DNA of 64,000 nt, from assembly GCA_020426325.1 (NCBI GenBank), contig JAGQQG010000017.1:1-64000 (forward strand). The letters run 5' to 3'. The notes under the pieces were generated by a model, which searched no databases, was not told where the DNA came from, and worked only from the letters and a program-made list of their open reading frames with translations. Position 1 is the first letter of the stretch. Each line of letters starts with the position of its first letter. The stretch comes from Planctomycetaceae bacterium. GTDB taxonomy: Bacteria; Planctomycetota; Planctomycetia; Planctomycetales; Planctomycetaceae. Below, in pieces: positions 8,868 through 17,467 of the stretch. A program made the translations under genes and the position numbers.

Positions 8868-8890
8868 TCATCACGCTCCGCCGTGATGAC
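8867..8890 (+). terminator. Hairpin after the YkgJ-type gene, possible terminator
   Basis: GTCATCACG and CGTGATGAC form a perfect 9-base stem with a 6-base loop, starting at the last base of the stop codon. No T-run follows, so it may instead protect the mRNA end. Confidence 0.35.
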
Positions 8891-9026
8891 AGTAACGCTC
8901 GAACGCATCCGAGTGACTTGGACGCACACACTACTCCCGCTCATCTCGCGGAGCGAGATGGCGACTTTGGACATCCGCGCCCGAATATCGGTGGAGGACG
9001 TTACAAGACACGCGTAGACTGCCGGC

Positions 9027-10100
9027 ATGAACACTCTCCCACCGATTGATGAAATGCAGCGGGCATATCTTGAGCTGGATGCGTCGTACAATGGCGTGTT
9101 CTTTCTGGCGGTGAAGACGACGGGCATCTTCTGTCGACCGACGTGCCCGGCACGGAAACCGTTGCCTCGTAACGTTGAGTATTTCGCCACAGCAGAGGAG
9201 GCGATGGCGGCCGGCTTTCGGGCGTGTAAGCGGTGTCGACCATTGGAATGGGATGACGAACCAGCGTGGGCCACTGCCCTGCTCAATGACATCCGGCGTG
9301 ACCCGACATCGCGGATCACCGATCACGATCTCTGCGAGCGAGGCATCGACCCGGCGACCGTGCGGCGGCACTTTCAACGACGTTATGGAATGACGTTTCA
9401 TGCGTTTGCTCGCGCTCAGCGATTGACGGGGGCGCTGGAGCAACTGAACGGGGCGGGCACTCTGGATGATGCTGTGTTTGAGAGCGGATACGACTCGCAC
9501 AGCGGGTTCCGTGAGGCGTTCGTGCAGATGTTCGGTGAAACGCCGGGTCGCTCGCGGAATGGTCACTTCGTGAGGCTGTCGTGGTTCTGCAGCCCACTCG
9601 GCCCGTTGGTCGCCGGTGCGACGGACGAGGGTGTCTGTCTGCTGGAGTTCAATGAGCAAGAGCGGTTGCAGTCGCAGTGTGATGCGCTTCGCAAACAACT
9701 CGGACAACCGCTCGTTCCCGGATCACATCGGCACCTTGATCAACTGGAGGAGCAACTTGCCGAGTACTTCGCCGGCTCGCTGCGTGAGTTCACGGTTCCC
9801 CTGCTCTACTCCGGCACGGAGTTTCAACAGCGTGTTTGGCAGGGACTGCTTGCAATTCCGTACGGCGAGACTCGTTCGTACGAACAACTGGCCAATGACA
9901 TCGGCTCTCCAACTGCGGCACGCGCCGTCGGTCGCACGAACGGTCTGAACCGCATCTCGATTGTCATCCCCTGCCACCGCGTCGTCAGCAAGAATGGCAC
10001 GCTTTGCGGCTACGGCGGCGGCCTGCGTCGCAAGGAGTTTCTGCTCAACCTGGAACAACAACACCGGCGAGCGGGGGACGACAGTCCCCTGACCGGTTAG
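9027..10100 (+). CDS. ada: Ada: DNA alkylation repair methyltransferase and activator
   Basis: The 357-residue protein has the three-part layout of Ada. An N-terminal zinc domain with Cys36, Cys40, Cys67 and Cys70 (FCRPTCPARKP, ACKRCRP) repairs methylphosphotriesters. An AraC-type helix-turn-helix spans about residues 85-175 (ATVRRHFQRRYGMTFHAFAR; FESGYDSHSGFREAF). The C-terminal Ogt/MGMT domain has the active site PCHRV near 315 and removes O6-methylguanine by suicidal transfer to the cysteine. Length matches E. coli Ada (354). It probably also activates its own transcription, but no Ada box is evident to me in the 159-base upstream gap. It is a single gene in this context. Confidence 0.95.
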   Translation: MNTLPPIDEMQRAYLELDASYNGVFFLAVKTTGIFCRPTCPARKPLPRNVEYFATAEEAMAAGFRACKRCRPLEWDDEPAWATALLNDIRRDPTSRITDHDLCERGIDPATVRRHFQRRYGMTFHAFARAQRLTGALEQLNGAGTLDDAVFESGYDSHSGFREAFVQMFGETPGRSRNGHFVRLSWFCSPLGPLVAGATDEGVCLLEFNEQERLQSQCDALRKQLGQPLVPGSHRHLDQLEEQLAEYFAGSLREFTVPLLYSGTEFQQRVWQGLLAIPYGETRSYEQLANDIGSPTAARAVGRTNGLNRISIVIPCHRVVSKNGTLCGYGGGLRRKEFLLNLEQQHRRAGDDSPLTG

Positions 10101-10179
10101 AATGGAATAATATATGGCGGTAGTGGTCCGACTACCAATGATTGTCGGGTAACATCGTCATCATTCCGCGTGAGACACC

Positions 10180-10317
10180 GGGTAGCACGGGTTGTCCCAA
10201 CCCGTGTCGCGGAGCGATGGGAAGCACTTTCTCAGTTGTACGACCTCAGATCACAGGTCGTCTTTGCGAATGCTTCTGGCCGCTTCGCGGCACCGGTTGA
10301 ATCAACCGGTGCTACCC
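10180..10317. repeat. MITE-like palindromic element, family 3
   Basis: A 138-base element is bounded by the perfect 9-base inverted ends GGGTAGCAC (10180-10188) and GTGCTACCC (10309-10317). Inside are two hairpins, ACGGGTTGTCCCAACCCGT near the left end and CACCGGTT/AACCGGTG near the right. It encodes nothing. A closely similar left half occurs inverted at 31154-31199. The half hairpin GTAGTGGTCCGACTAC at 10120-10135 just outside it is related to the stem at 14650-14676. Confidence 0.75.
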
Positions 10318-10334
10318 GCTGATGGGATGAGAAG

Positions 10335-10664
10335 ATGGCATACAACGAGCAACATGCAAAGCTGCTGCGGAAGTCGGTCGCGTCGTTTGGTGACATCACC
10401 GAGAAGAAGATGTTTGGCGGGTTGTGCTTTCTGCTGAACGGCAACATGCTTTGTGGCGTTCATCAAGGTGGAGGGATGGCCCGGGTCGGCAAGGAGTCGG
10501 AGGTGGCGGCCCTCGAACTGGACGGAGTCACACCGCTGTCATTCACCGGCCGCAAGATGGGGGGTATGGTTGACCTCAGTGCAGCCGCGATCGAAGACAC
10601 CAGAATCCGCAAAGCTGTCCTCAAACTGGCGAGAGAATTCGTAGGTGGTTTGCCAGCCAAGTAA
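10335..10664 (+). CDS. TfoX N-terminal domain protein
   Basis: The 109-residue protein matches the stand-alone TfoX-N family: EQHAKLLRKSVASF at the start, then ITEKKMFGGLCFLLNGNMLCGVHQGGGMARVG, and later a segment like PLSFTGRKMGGMVDL. The family is named for the competence regulator TfoX of Haemophilus, but isolated TfoX-N proteins are widespread and have no settled function. Here there is no TfoX C-terminal domain, so a role in competence should not be assumed. It follows a repeat element and is probably transcribed alone. Confidence 0.85.
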   Translation: MAYNEQHAKLLRKSVASFGDITEKKMFGGLCFLLNGNMLCGVHQGGGMARVGKESEVAALELDGVTPLSFTGRKMGGMVDLSAAAIEDTRIRKAVLKLAREFVGGLPAK

Positions 10665-10682
10665 CCACTTTAAGGGCTCTGC

Positions 10683-12128
10683 TCACAGTCCCAGATGGTC
10701 CAGCAGTCTGCGGTAGGTCTCATGACGGGATTTGAAGCGGGCCACACGGAGTCCTCGGAATTCAATCTCTTCAGGATCGAGCGGTTGTGAGATGCCCATT
10801 TGTGCGCCCGCGTCGAAACCTCCGGAGTGGATGATGGACGGGATGCTGACGACTCCCAGTCGCGTGAGACTGCGGGACATGTGGCAGTCGGCACACTGTT
10901 GGAAGAGCACCTTTTTGTCGTCATATCCCCAGTCCGGTGCTCCCCATTTGCTGCCATCGATCGCGACGCGGTACTGCGGTTGTTCCTCTGGCTCCCGCTC
11001 CAGCCCACCTGATCGCAGATTGTCGAACAGAAGGTGTCGCTTCAGACGGTAGTCGAGGATGTTGATCCCGACGCCGGTGTTGGTTTCCGGCTCGACGCCT
11101 CCATCAAGGTTGCGAAATACCCGGAACTGGACGGACTCGACCAGACGGGTGGGCACGGGCCGCATCTGATCATCGAGGGAGACCATCATCTGCATCAACA
11201 GCACCTCTGTCCCGACCGGAATCTCAGGAACGCTCTCTTTCAGTTTTGCGAACCCAAACTGTGCTGAGAATTTCCAGTCGAGTCCCTCCCTCGCGAGATC
11301 TTCGAGATAGCTCGTGACCTGTTCTCGTCCTTCCGGGAATCGATAGAAGATCCGGTAGTGTGATCTTCCGAAGAACGACCGGGCATGCAGGGATACAAAG
11401 CGGTCCATGATGTCTTCGTGCATGTTCGGATAGTAGAAGTCGATCTCCACCCACTCATCGCGGTCCGTCAGCAGGTGATGCGGCAGGTAGTTGACCGAGG
11501 CATCAAAGTTGTGCTCGGCAGCGAACTCGCCCGACTCAATCGCACAGGTGTACGTGTCCGGCAGTCGGGCCAACGCTTCCCTCGAGATCGCCAGTGACTG
11601 TATGCACCTGGCCAGTTTGCTGCATAAGAGATCGCGACGCTGCCTGGTTTCACGATCCCCTCGACGTTGTATGTTCTGGTCGATCAAGTGATCGTAGACA
11701 GCCCACAGGTCGTGTTGAAGTACGACACGTTTGAGTGGATCTTCAAACATCTCCTCCCCATCAGCGTTGAGAAACTCATCGAGCAAGGGAAGAACGCGAT
11801 CGAAGACTTCTTCACTGGACCAGTAGTCAGTCGATCCCCAGGCGAGAAACTCAATGACGTCACCGCCCTCGTAACGCACCGCCAATGGCTCGTCGCCTTT
11901 TGGCGGCACCGTCCGGGGACGGATGTAGAATGCTGCGTACAACCGATTCCACAAATGTTCGGGGTTTGCATCATAGAGGGGCAACGGGGCGTCGCTCTTC
12001 AATGTGCCGACCAGCGGCCCCTCCTGATGATAGTACTCCGAGAGATCAGATGCCTTCGCTCGCGAGTTGACCGTGCACAATGCGTGGACCGTCACCATGA
12101 CCAACAGCAGTTGCGATCGCTTGAACAT
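10683..12128 (-). CDS. Exported protein with one CxxCH haem-type motif
   Basis: The 481-residue product is not recognised. It has a signal peptide (MFKRSQLLLVMVTVHALCTVNSRAKA) and a long helical region, then a late CADCH motif at about residue 417, which in an exported protein could bind one c-type haem. The surroundings (VLFQQCADCHMSRSLTRLGV) resemble the single-haem segments common in planctomycetal secreted proteins. The ATG at 12128, preceded by GGAAGA, is preferred over the 22-residue extension that lacks signal features. It lies 70 bases after an SGNH hydrolase on the same strand and may be co-transcribed with it. Confidence 0.65.
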   Translation of the reverse strand: MFKRSQLLLVMVTVHALCTVNSRAKASDLSEYYHQEGPLVGTLKSDAPLPLYDANPEHLWNRLYAAFYIRPRTVPPKGDEPLAVRYEGGDVIEFLAWGSTDYWSSEEVFDRVLPLLDEFLNADGEEMFEDPLKRVVLQHDLWAVYDHLIDQNIQRRGDRETRQRRDLLCSKLARCIQSLAISREALARLPDTYTCAIESGEFAAEHNFDASVNYLPHHLLTDRDEWVEIDFYYPNMHEDIMDRFVSLHARSFFGRSHYRIFYRFPEGREQVTSYLEDLAREGLDWKFSAQFGFAKLKESVPEIPVGTEVLLMQMMVSLDDQMRPVPTRLVESVQFRVFRNLDGGVEPETNTGVGINILDYRLKRHLLFDNLRSGGLEREPEEQPQYRVAIDGSKWGAPDWGYDDKKVLFQQCADCHMSRSLTRLGVVSIPSIIHSGGFDAGAQMGISQPLDPEEIEFRGLRVARFKSRHETYRRLLDHLGL

Positions 12129-12198
12129 CGGGAATCTTCCAATCAGTATTGCAGTGAGATCAAACGGATGAACTTGCCATTCACAGGTTGCCACAGGT

Positions 12199-12924
12199 CT
12201 AATTGTTATTCAGTGCCTGCTGAATCGCGGCGACAGCCTGTGCGGCCAGTTGACGTGATCCCTCTTCCGTGAAGTGCACGTTGGCCGGACGTTGAATCTC
12301 CTCCAGTCGAGAGAGCGCGAAGGCATATTGATCATCGGTCGGGATACCGTGCTCCTGCATGATGGCGGCCGCCACCGCGTTGTACTTCGCCGAATCACCG
12401 ACCACGCGTCCCGTTGCTCCCTCCGGCACGGGGGTTGTCGACCGCCAGATGAGTTTCGCCTCGGTCTTTTGCAACCGCTCGACCAGCGTTCTGAGATTCT
12501 GTTCGTACTCCTCGATGGGCACCTGTTGATGCCCCTGCTCCACATCAACCAGTGCCCCCTTGTCGTCAATGTACTTCAGATCGTGCAGACCCCAGTTGAA
12601 GTGAATGACGTCCCACGGCTTGTCACCCAGCCACTGTTCGATGTGCTTGAGGCCGTTCGTCGTCGGCCCGCCATTGGTGGGAATGCGATGCACGTTGGCC
12701 TTGCCCTTGAGCATCTCCTGTACAGGGACCGTGTAGCCGATCGAGATCGAATCTCCAATGAGCAACACACGCGGCAACGCGGGATCGTCGATTACCTCCG
12801 CAAATGCGGGGTTCGGTTTCGGCTTCTTAGGCTCCGGCTTGCCCGTGCCCTGCCCCTCCTGAGCGTTCGCGAAGGTCGATGTCAATATGAAGACCAACAA
12901 AACCGTGATCGTGATTCGTTGCAT
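12199..12924 (-). CDS. Secreted SGNH-type hydrolase
   Basis: This 241-residue protein has a signal peptide (cleavage near ANAQ) and a linker rich in P and K. An SGNH/GDSL hydrolase domain follows: block [13 protein letters not shown] near residues 54-65 with the nucleophilic serine, block II with NGGPTTNG, block [12 protein letters not shown] near 110, and block [10 protein letters not shown] near 219-227 with the catalytic histidine. Aspartate at the usual DxxH position is replaced by asparagine or contributed by a neighbour, a variation seen in some members. It probably deacylates a carbohydrate or other ester outside the cytoplasm. It follows the DapA-like gene by 24 bases. Confidence 0.85.
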   Translation of the reverse strand: MQRITITVLLVFILTSTFANAQEGQGTGKPEPKKPKPNPAFAEVIDDPALPRVLLIGDSISIGYTVPVQEMLKGKANVHRIPTNGGPTTNGLKHIEQWLGDKPWDVIHFNWGLHDLKYIDDKGALVDVEQGHQQVPIEEYEQNLRTLVERLQKTEAKLIWRSTTPVPEGATGRVVGDSAKYNAVAAAIMQEHGIPTDDQYAFALSRLEEIQRPANVHFTEEGSRQLAAQAVAAIQQALNNN

Positions 12925-12948
12925 CTCTCTGTTGTCCTTCTGGAAGTT

Positions 12949-13851
12949 CTAAGTGATTGGAAGAAGTCCTGCTGTATCCAACGCCTCGCGAATCCGCTTG
13001 ATGTCAGCGTTTGTGCATGGTGGTGACGGACGTCGCGGCGGTCCCATTTCGTAGCCGAGCAGTGTCATTGCCGCTTTGATGCCGGCAGCACCATGACGGA
13101 GGATCTCGTGATCGGGTGCGAGCAGGCGGGTCTGGATCGTTTGAGCCTCTGCGAGTTTGCCCTCCATGACGTATCGCAACACCTCCTGACACTCCCGTGG
13201 TGCGACATTGACAAGCATCATGCAGCCGCCGTTAGCGCCGATGGCTGCTCCGGGCAGGAGCAGACTGGCGTTGCTGATCCAGAACTTCTTGTCAGCGGGT
13301 ACGAACTGTCGCACGCGTGACTCGAAGCGGATGTTGTCGTAGGTGATGTAACCGTAGACGTTGTCTCCAGCGACAATCTCGCCAATCATCTCCGGCGATG
13401 TGCTGGCTGTGATGCCGGTCTGGAGGAACATGCCCGGGGCCGTCTGATGGATCACGATCACAGGCACCGCTGCCCTTGGGATGACCTGCTCGAAGTAGCC
13501 TCGGATGTTCGTCGTCAGCCGGGGAATGCGAATGCGCAGCAGTTCGGCCCCAGCATGTGCGTAGGCTTCTGCCAGCCTCAGCGTCTCGGTGACCGACGGA
13601 TTATCGATCCCTGCGATGATCAGCCGCTCGCCACCCAGCGCGCGATGCGTGGTCCGGATGATCTCCAGCCGTTCCGCCTCGGAGAGAAACGCCTCCTCGC
13701 CATTCTCCGAGTTCAGGACGAACCCGCACAACTCTGTCTCCTTCCATCGCTGCACATTACGTTCAATGGCCCCGTGATCGACCGCGTCATCCTCTCGAAA
13801 AGGGGTGGGCATCGGGGCGATCACGATCGGATCATCAGTCGGGATCGGCAT
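12949..13851 (-). CDS. DapA-superfamily protein lacking the Schiff-base lysine
   Basis: The 300-residue protein has the TIM-barrel layout of dihydrodipicolinate synthase/N-acetylneuraminate lyase proteins: PMPTPFREDDAVDHGAIERN at the start, ENGEEAFLSEAERLEI near 50, and a C-terminal helical tail. The two key catalytic positions are changed: the usual LYNVP reads VIHQTAP, and the usual GIKEASG reads GYITYDN, so the tyrosine is histidine and the Schiff-base lysine is isoleucine. Normal DapA chemistry is therefore unlikely. The ATG at 13851 follows GAGGAGG at ideal spacing. It is first in a minus-strand group with an SGNH hydrolase and a CxxCH protein. Confidence 0.8.
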   Translation of the reverse strand: MPIPTDDPIVIAPMPTPFREDDAVDHGAIERNVQRWKETELCGFVLNSENGEEAFLSEAERLEIIRTTHRALGGERLIIAGIDNPSVTETLRLAEAYAHAGAELLRIRIPRLTTNIRGYFEQVIPRAAVPVIVIHQTAPGMFLQTGITASTSPEMIGEIVAGDNVYGYITYDNIRFESRVRQFVPADKKFWISNASLLLPGAAIGANGGCMMLVNVAPRECQEVLRYVMEGKLAEAQTIQTRLLAPDHEILRHGAAGIKAAMTLLGYEMGPPRRPSPPCTNADIKRIREALDTAGLLPIT

Positions 13852-14032
13852 GCAGGTCACCTCCTCGAAACACGCTGCGGCACTCGTGCTCTCACTTCCG
13901 GCAGATTCTGCACTATCGCTGTCTGACTCAGCGACTGCAAACGACTTGCGTCATTTGTTTCGCATCAATTCTTGACCATGACGCACACCGTCGATATTGT
14001 CCGCCGCCTTCACTACTGACAGGATGTCCACT

Positions 14033-14620
14033 ATGGCGACCACGAATCTGTTCGTCGAGTTACTTGTGATCGGAGTTGGTGCCGCGTGTTGGGTGCTGTT
14101 GTTCATGCTGGGCCTCATCGGCGTCGATTTGTTTCCCCTTCAGGCGGCACTTGGCTATCCGGTGCTGGTGTTCCTGCTGCCGCTCGTGTATGTGCTCGGG
14201 ATCATCTCCGACCGCATGGCGGACTTTGTGTTTGACAAGCTCTTCAGCGGCCCGCTCCGCGCCCGCTACTTCGCCGACCGCCGCGACTATCAGGATGCCC
14301 GCCGATTGGTGATCAGTTCCTCAAGCCGGCTGGCCAACATGCACGACTACGGTCGCACGCGCATTCGCATCTGCCGCGGCTGGTCACTGAATGCCCTGCT
14401 CATCGCCCTCGCCCTCCAGTTCGTGATGCGTGCCCACGTCTTCACCACCCCAGGCAGCGACGCCGCCCTCACCTGGGCCGCCGCCGCCTGCGTCCTGCTC
14501 TCGATGGCCTCCTGGTGGTCCTGGTACATGATCTGTTCCTGGGAGTACCTCAAAATCCACGAACACGCCGAGTTCCTGCGACAGACGTCCTACCAGGAAC
14601 CACTGAAGATCGCTGCGTGA
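14033..14620 (+). CDS. Multi-pass membrane protein of unknown function
   Basis: The 195-residue protein has about four membrane segments: two close together near residues 7-30 and 38-60, and two near 120-140 and 148-170, separated by a charged cytoplasmic loop (RARYFADRRDYQDARRL). No family is recognised. The ATG at 14033 is 7 bases after AGGATG; an ATG nine bases upstream is equally possible. It is a single gene between the DapA-like gene (divergent) and a repeat element. Confidence 0.6.
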   Translation: MATTNLFVELLVIGVGAACWVLLFMLGLIGVDLFPLQAALGYPVLVFLLPLVYVLGIISDRMADFVFDKLFSGPLRARYFADRRDYQDARRLVISSSSRLANMHDYGRTRIRICRGWSLNALLIALALQFVMRAHVFTTPGSDAALTWAAAACVLLSMASWWSWYMICSWEYLKIHEHAEFLRQTSYQEPLKIAA

Positions 14621-14649
14621 AATCGCTTGAGGTCCTGAATCAGAGTGAA

Positions 14650-14787
14650 GTAGTGGTCCGACTGTCGGACCACTACCGGACTCCGTCGGTCGGGCAGACA
14701 GTTGCACGTCGAAGAGAATCTGTGCGATGATGGGATGACATCGAAGCACAGGGCGACCCGGCTGTCGCGGTGGCGACATGCCACCCG
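14650..14787. repeat. Palindromic repeat family 4, copy A, with a perfect hairpin at its left
   Basis: A perfect 12-base stem (GTAGTGGTCCGA/TCGGACCACTAC, loop CTG) at 14650-14676 is followed by the family 4 body at 14681-14787. The body begins CTCCGTCGGTCGGGCAGACA and ends near GCGACATGCCACCCG. A direct copy of the body lies at 15305-15412. It stands 30 bases after the membrane-protein stop, and the hairpin could end transcription although no T-run follows. Confidence 0.8.
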
Positions 14788-14858
14788 CCGCTACGTCACA
14801 CTGCGGAAGGAAGAATTCAAAGGCTCTGTACTGAAATAGACGACCGCAGAGGTTTGTG

Positions 14859-15155
14859 ATGATAAAGTGGCAGAATGCCATCAAACGTGGATCCTACTGG
14901 GCGGGAATTCTGTCAATTGTAAGCACAACTTCAGGTTTGTTGATCTTGCCATTATTTGGTGCTGGGCACGGTGCGTTTGACGGAGCGATTGTCTTGCTGT
15001 TGCTGCCAGGATTCGCCCTTGTCTCAGTTTTGCTCCGATATGGACTCCTTTCTGATGGATTGTTGGTATTTGCTATTATTTTCGTGGTCAATTACTTCTT
15101 GGCATTCTGCTTCCTTCTGATCTCTCGAATGTTGGGGCGCGATAAACGATCCTGA
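14859..15155 (+). CDS. Small three-helix membrane protein
   Basis: The 98-residue protein is almost wholly hydrophobic, with three probable membrane helices (about residues 12-30, 38-58 and 66-88) and short charged ends. The ATG at 14859 lies 6 bases after GAGG; the GTG just before it is too close to that site. No family is recognised. Base use is more AT-rich than the neighbours (many TTG, ATT and TTT codons), and the gene is bracketed by two direct copies of repeat family 4. Both facts suggest it was acquired. Confidence 0.55.
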   Translation: MIKWQNAIKRGSYWAGILSIVSTTSGLLILPLFGAGHGAFDGAIVLLLLPGFALVSVLLRYGLLSDGLLVFAIIFVVNYFLAFCFLLISRMLGRDKRS

Positions 15156-15304
15156 TGGATGGCGATTTGGTCCCATGGATGCCGTGTCCTAGTGAATGAC
15201 TAATAGACATGATGCGTGTCACAGCTTTGGTCGGACTGGGGGGCGGGAATGGTTGTTCAGTACTGCTGGCCGACCGAAGCAGTGCCGAGAGCGGAGGGAA
15301 TGTG

Positions 15305-15412
15305 CTCCGTCAGTCGGGCAAACAGTGGCACGTCGAAGTGAATCTGTGCGATCATGGGGTCCCGTCGAACCCCATGGCGACCCGGTTGTCGTCTTGACGC
15401 CATGCCACCCGA
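15305..15412. repeat. Palindromic repeat family 4, copy B
   Basis: This copy begins CTCCGTCAGTCGGGCAAACA and ends GACGCCATGCCACCC, and contains the inverted pair CATGGCG/CGCCATG near its right end. It matches the body at 14681-14787 in the same orientation with scattered changes. It lies in the 379-base gap between the small membrane protein and the nitroreductase; nothing else is evident in that gap. Confidence 0.75.
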
Positions 15413-15534
15413 CGTAACTCATTCTGCGGGTGCGTTCCAAGGAGTTTCAGCGGCGAAACTTAATCGACGTGGTTCGCGTGATCCGAACGGACTGTTGATC
15501 AGCGACCACGCACGCTACCTCTGACTCCACGTCG

Positions 15535-16101
15535 CTACGGCCGTTCGTTGATGATGTCCTCGACCTCTTTCCTTCTCGCTTCGGGAATTGAGGCGGGGTA
15601 GCCGTACCAGAACAGGCCGACGATGCGTCGCTCGCCCGGTTCCAGCCCGAGGAGGCGGGCGAATTCGTCGGTGCGGGTGACGGCTCCGGTGGACCATTTC
15701 ATCCCGATCCCTTCGGCCCAGAGTGCGAGCGCCAGATTCTGGGCAGCACAGCAGCAGGCAGCGTAGTCTTCTTCGCTGCGAATCGGGTCGTCGGTCACTT
15801 CACACGTCAGCACGAGCCAGCCGGGAACGGAGGACCAGCGTTGTTGCTTGGCTGCCGCTGCGGTGTCTCCTTTCGCCTCTCGTACAAGTTCCGTGTTCAG
15901 GCGGGCGATCTCCCGGACGGTTTGATCGCCCAGAAGATGGAACCGCCAGGGCTCGGTGTGTTTGTGGTTGGGGGCCCAGCGGGCGAGTTCGATTGCCCGC
16001 AGAATGACGTCCCGAGGGGGGCATTCTGGTTGGAAATTCTCGATGGTCCGACGATGGCGGATGACATCAGAAATGGTTGAATTTGGCGGAAAATCGAGCA
16101 T
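15535..16101 (-). CDS. Nitroreductase-family flavoprotein (YdjA-like)
   Basis: The 188-residue protein is a small FMN-dependent nitroreductase. RHRRTIENFQPECPPRDVI near residues 16-34 and RWAPNHKHTEPWRF near 41-54 are the usual FMN-phosphate and substrate-side motifs, followed by SEEDYAACCCAAQNLALALWAEGIGMKW near 108-136 and RIVGLFWYGYP near 158. It would reduce nitro or quinone compounds with NAD(P)H in the cytoplasm. Length fits the minimal, YdjA-type group. It is divergent from the YhaO-like gene, with a 100-base shared upstream region. Confidence 0.88.
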   Translation of the reverse strand: MLDFPPNSTISDVIRHRRTIENFQPECPPRDVILRAIELARWAPNHKHTEPWRFHLLGDQTVREIARLNTELVREAKGDTAAAAKQQRWSSVPGWLVLTCEVTDDPIRSEEDYAACCCAAQNLALALWAEGIGMKWSTGAVTRTDEFARLLGLEPGERRIVGLFWYGYPASIPEARRKEVEDIINERP

Positions 16102-16201
16102 GAGCAGGGTCTAAAAAGTCGGCATTGCAGGATTTACAAGACTCCGGTATCTTCCCGCCCCATTCGATGTTTGTCGACAGTCACGATGCAGGGAGGCACT
16201 C

Positions 16202-17368
16202 GTGGATTTGAGATCGTTTCGCTTTTTGCACGCAGCCGATTTCCGGCTGGATGTCCCGTGCATGGGGGTTCGCGATCTTACGCCCGAGCTGTGCCGTCTG
16301 TTCGTCAACGCCCGCTATGCCGCTGCTCGGCATGTGTTCGATACGGCGATTGCACACGAGGTTAACTTCGTGGTTCTTGCTGGCGGACTCCTCGATCCGG
16401 CACTCCCAGGGTTGCGTGGTCCGTTGTTTTTGATTGAACAGTTCGAGCGTCTGGCCCAGCATGGAATCAAGGTCTATTGGGCCGGTGCCACGTTCCTTTC
16501 GATTGGACGCTGGCCCCGTCAAGCTCCCCTCCCCTCGAACCTTCGGCTGTTTGCCAAAGGGGCCGCGTCGCAGATTCACGAACGGAACTCCCGGCCGGTC
16601 GCGCGGCTGTTACTCCTGGATGAAGATCCTGTTCGCCCGCTGAGTTCCAAGCTCTTCACGATTGGGATCGATCCGCAATGCACAACGGCAACCAGAGATG
16701 CTGAGTCGGCTGTCGACTACTGGGCACTGGGGGGACAGTCGCAACGAGACACTCACACGTTTGACGGAAACATCGTCCATTTTCCGGGTTCGCCCCAGGG
16801 CCGCATTCCGGAGGAAGTCGGCCCGCATGGTTGCAGCCTGGTGACGGTCGATGGTGCTGGCGATGTTTCGATCCAGCCGGTCGCAACGGATGTCGTGCGC
16901 TGGTGCCAGGAGGCCTTCCGGTTCTGTGATCACACCCCCTGGACAGAAGTTGAACAACAGTTTGAAGAGCGTGTCGATCGTTTGCGGCATGAACTGACCT
17001 CGACGCCAACCGTTGAGATGGCCGTGATCAACTGGACCGTGACCGGCAGCGGGCTCTCAATGCAGCGTCTCATGCAGCCTGAAATGCAGCGGCAACTCAT
17101 GAGCAAGTTGAACACCCGATTCCAGAATCGGGTGCCGGCAATCTGGAATCTCGATCTTGATGCCGTCATTGATGCTCGACAACTGGACGACTGGCAAAGT
17201 GAATCAACTTCACTCGGGGCGTTTCTGCGCGAAGCTGCAGGGATGTCAGAGAGCCTGAGTCAGGGACACGGAGCGGAGAACGCTCCGCCCTTCTTCAATC
17301 AGCCATTCCGACGAAAAGTCACGAACGAAGGCATTCATCAACTCAGGAAAGCACTGCTCACGAACTGA
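16202..17368 (+). CDS. YhaO/SbcD-like protein without metal ligands (predicted pseudo-nuclease)
   Basis: The 388-residue protein aligns by eye with YhaO, the Mre11/SbcD-like partner of YhaN: FRFLHAADFRLD at residues 6-17, VNFVVLAGGLLD at 54-65, LAQHGIKVYWAGATF at 84-98, DYWALGGQSQ at 172-181 and FPGSPQGR at 194-201. In active enzymes these sites read HAADLHLD, AGDLYD, GNHD and ALGHIH. Here the histidine of the first, the aspartate of the second, the asparagine, histidine and aspartate of the third and both histidines of the last are gone. The fold is kept, the di-metal centre is not. The start is GTG at 16202, after GGGAGG. It lies 99 bases before the YhaN-like gene, so the pair is probably co-expressed. 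Confidence 0.82.
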   Translation: MDLRSFRFLHAADFRLDVPCMGVRDLTPELCRLFVNARYAAARHVFDTAIAHEVNFVVLAGGLLDPALPGLRGPLFLIEQFERLAQHGIKVYWAGATFLSIGRWPRQAPLPSNLRLFAKGAASQIHERNSRPVARLLLLDEDPVRPLSSKLFTIGIDPQCTTATRDAESAVDYWALGGQSQRDTHTFDGNIVHFPGSPQGRIPEEVGPHGCSLVTVDGAGDVSIQPVATDVVRWCQEAFRFCDHTPWTEVEQQFEERVDRLRHELTSTPTVEMAVINWTVTGSGLSMQRLMQPEMQRQLMSKLNTRFQNRVPAIWNLDLDAVIDARQLDDWQSESTSLGAFLREAAGMSESLSQGHGAENAPPFFNQPFRRKVTNEGIHQLRKALLTN

Positions 17369-17467
17369 CTCGCTTCGCGCTGTCCCGCAACAGCTCGAAG
17401 TGACGGACCATTCTCGAAACTCACGACGGCCCCGCAGCTGTCATCACTCGACCAAGGCGACCCAAAC

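Noticed and set aside
10335-10664. Competence regulator TfoX
   Set aside because: Only the N-terminal domain is present, and isolated TfoX-N proteins are not shown to regulate competence.
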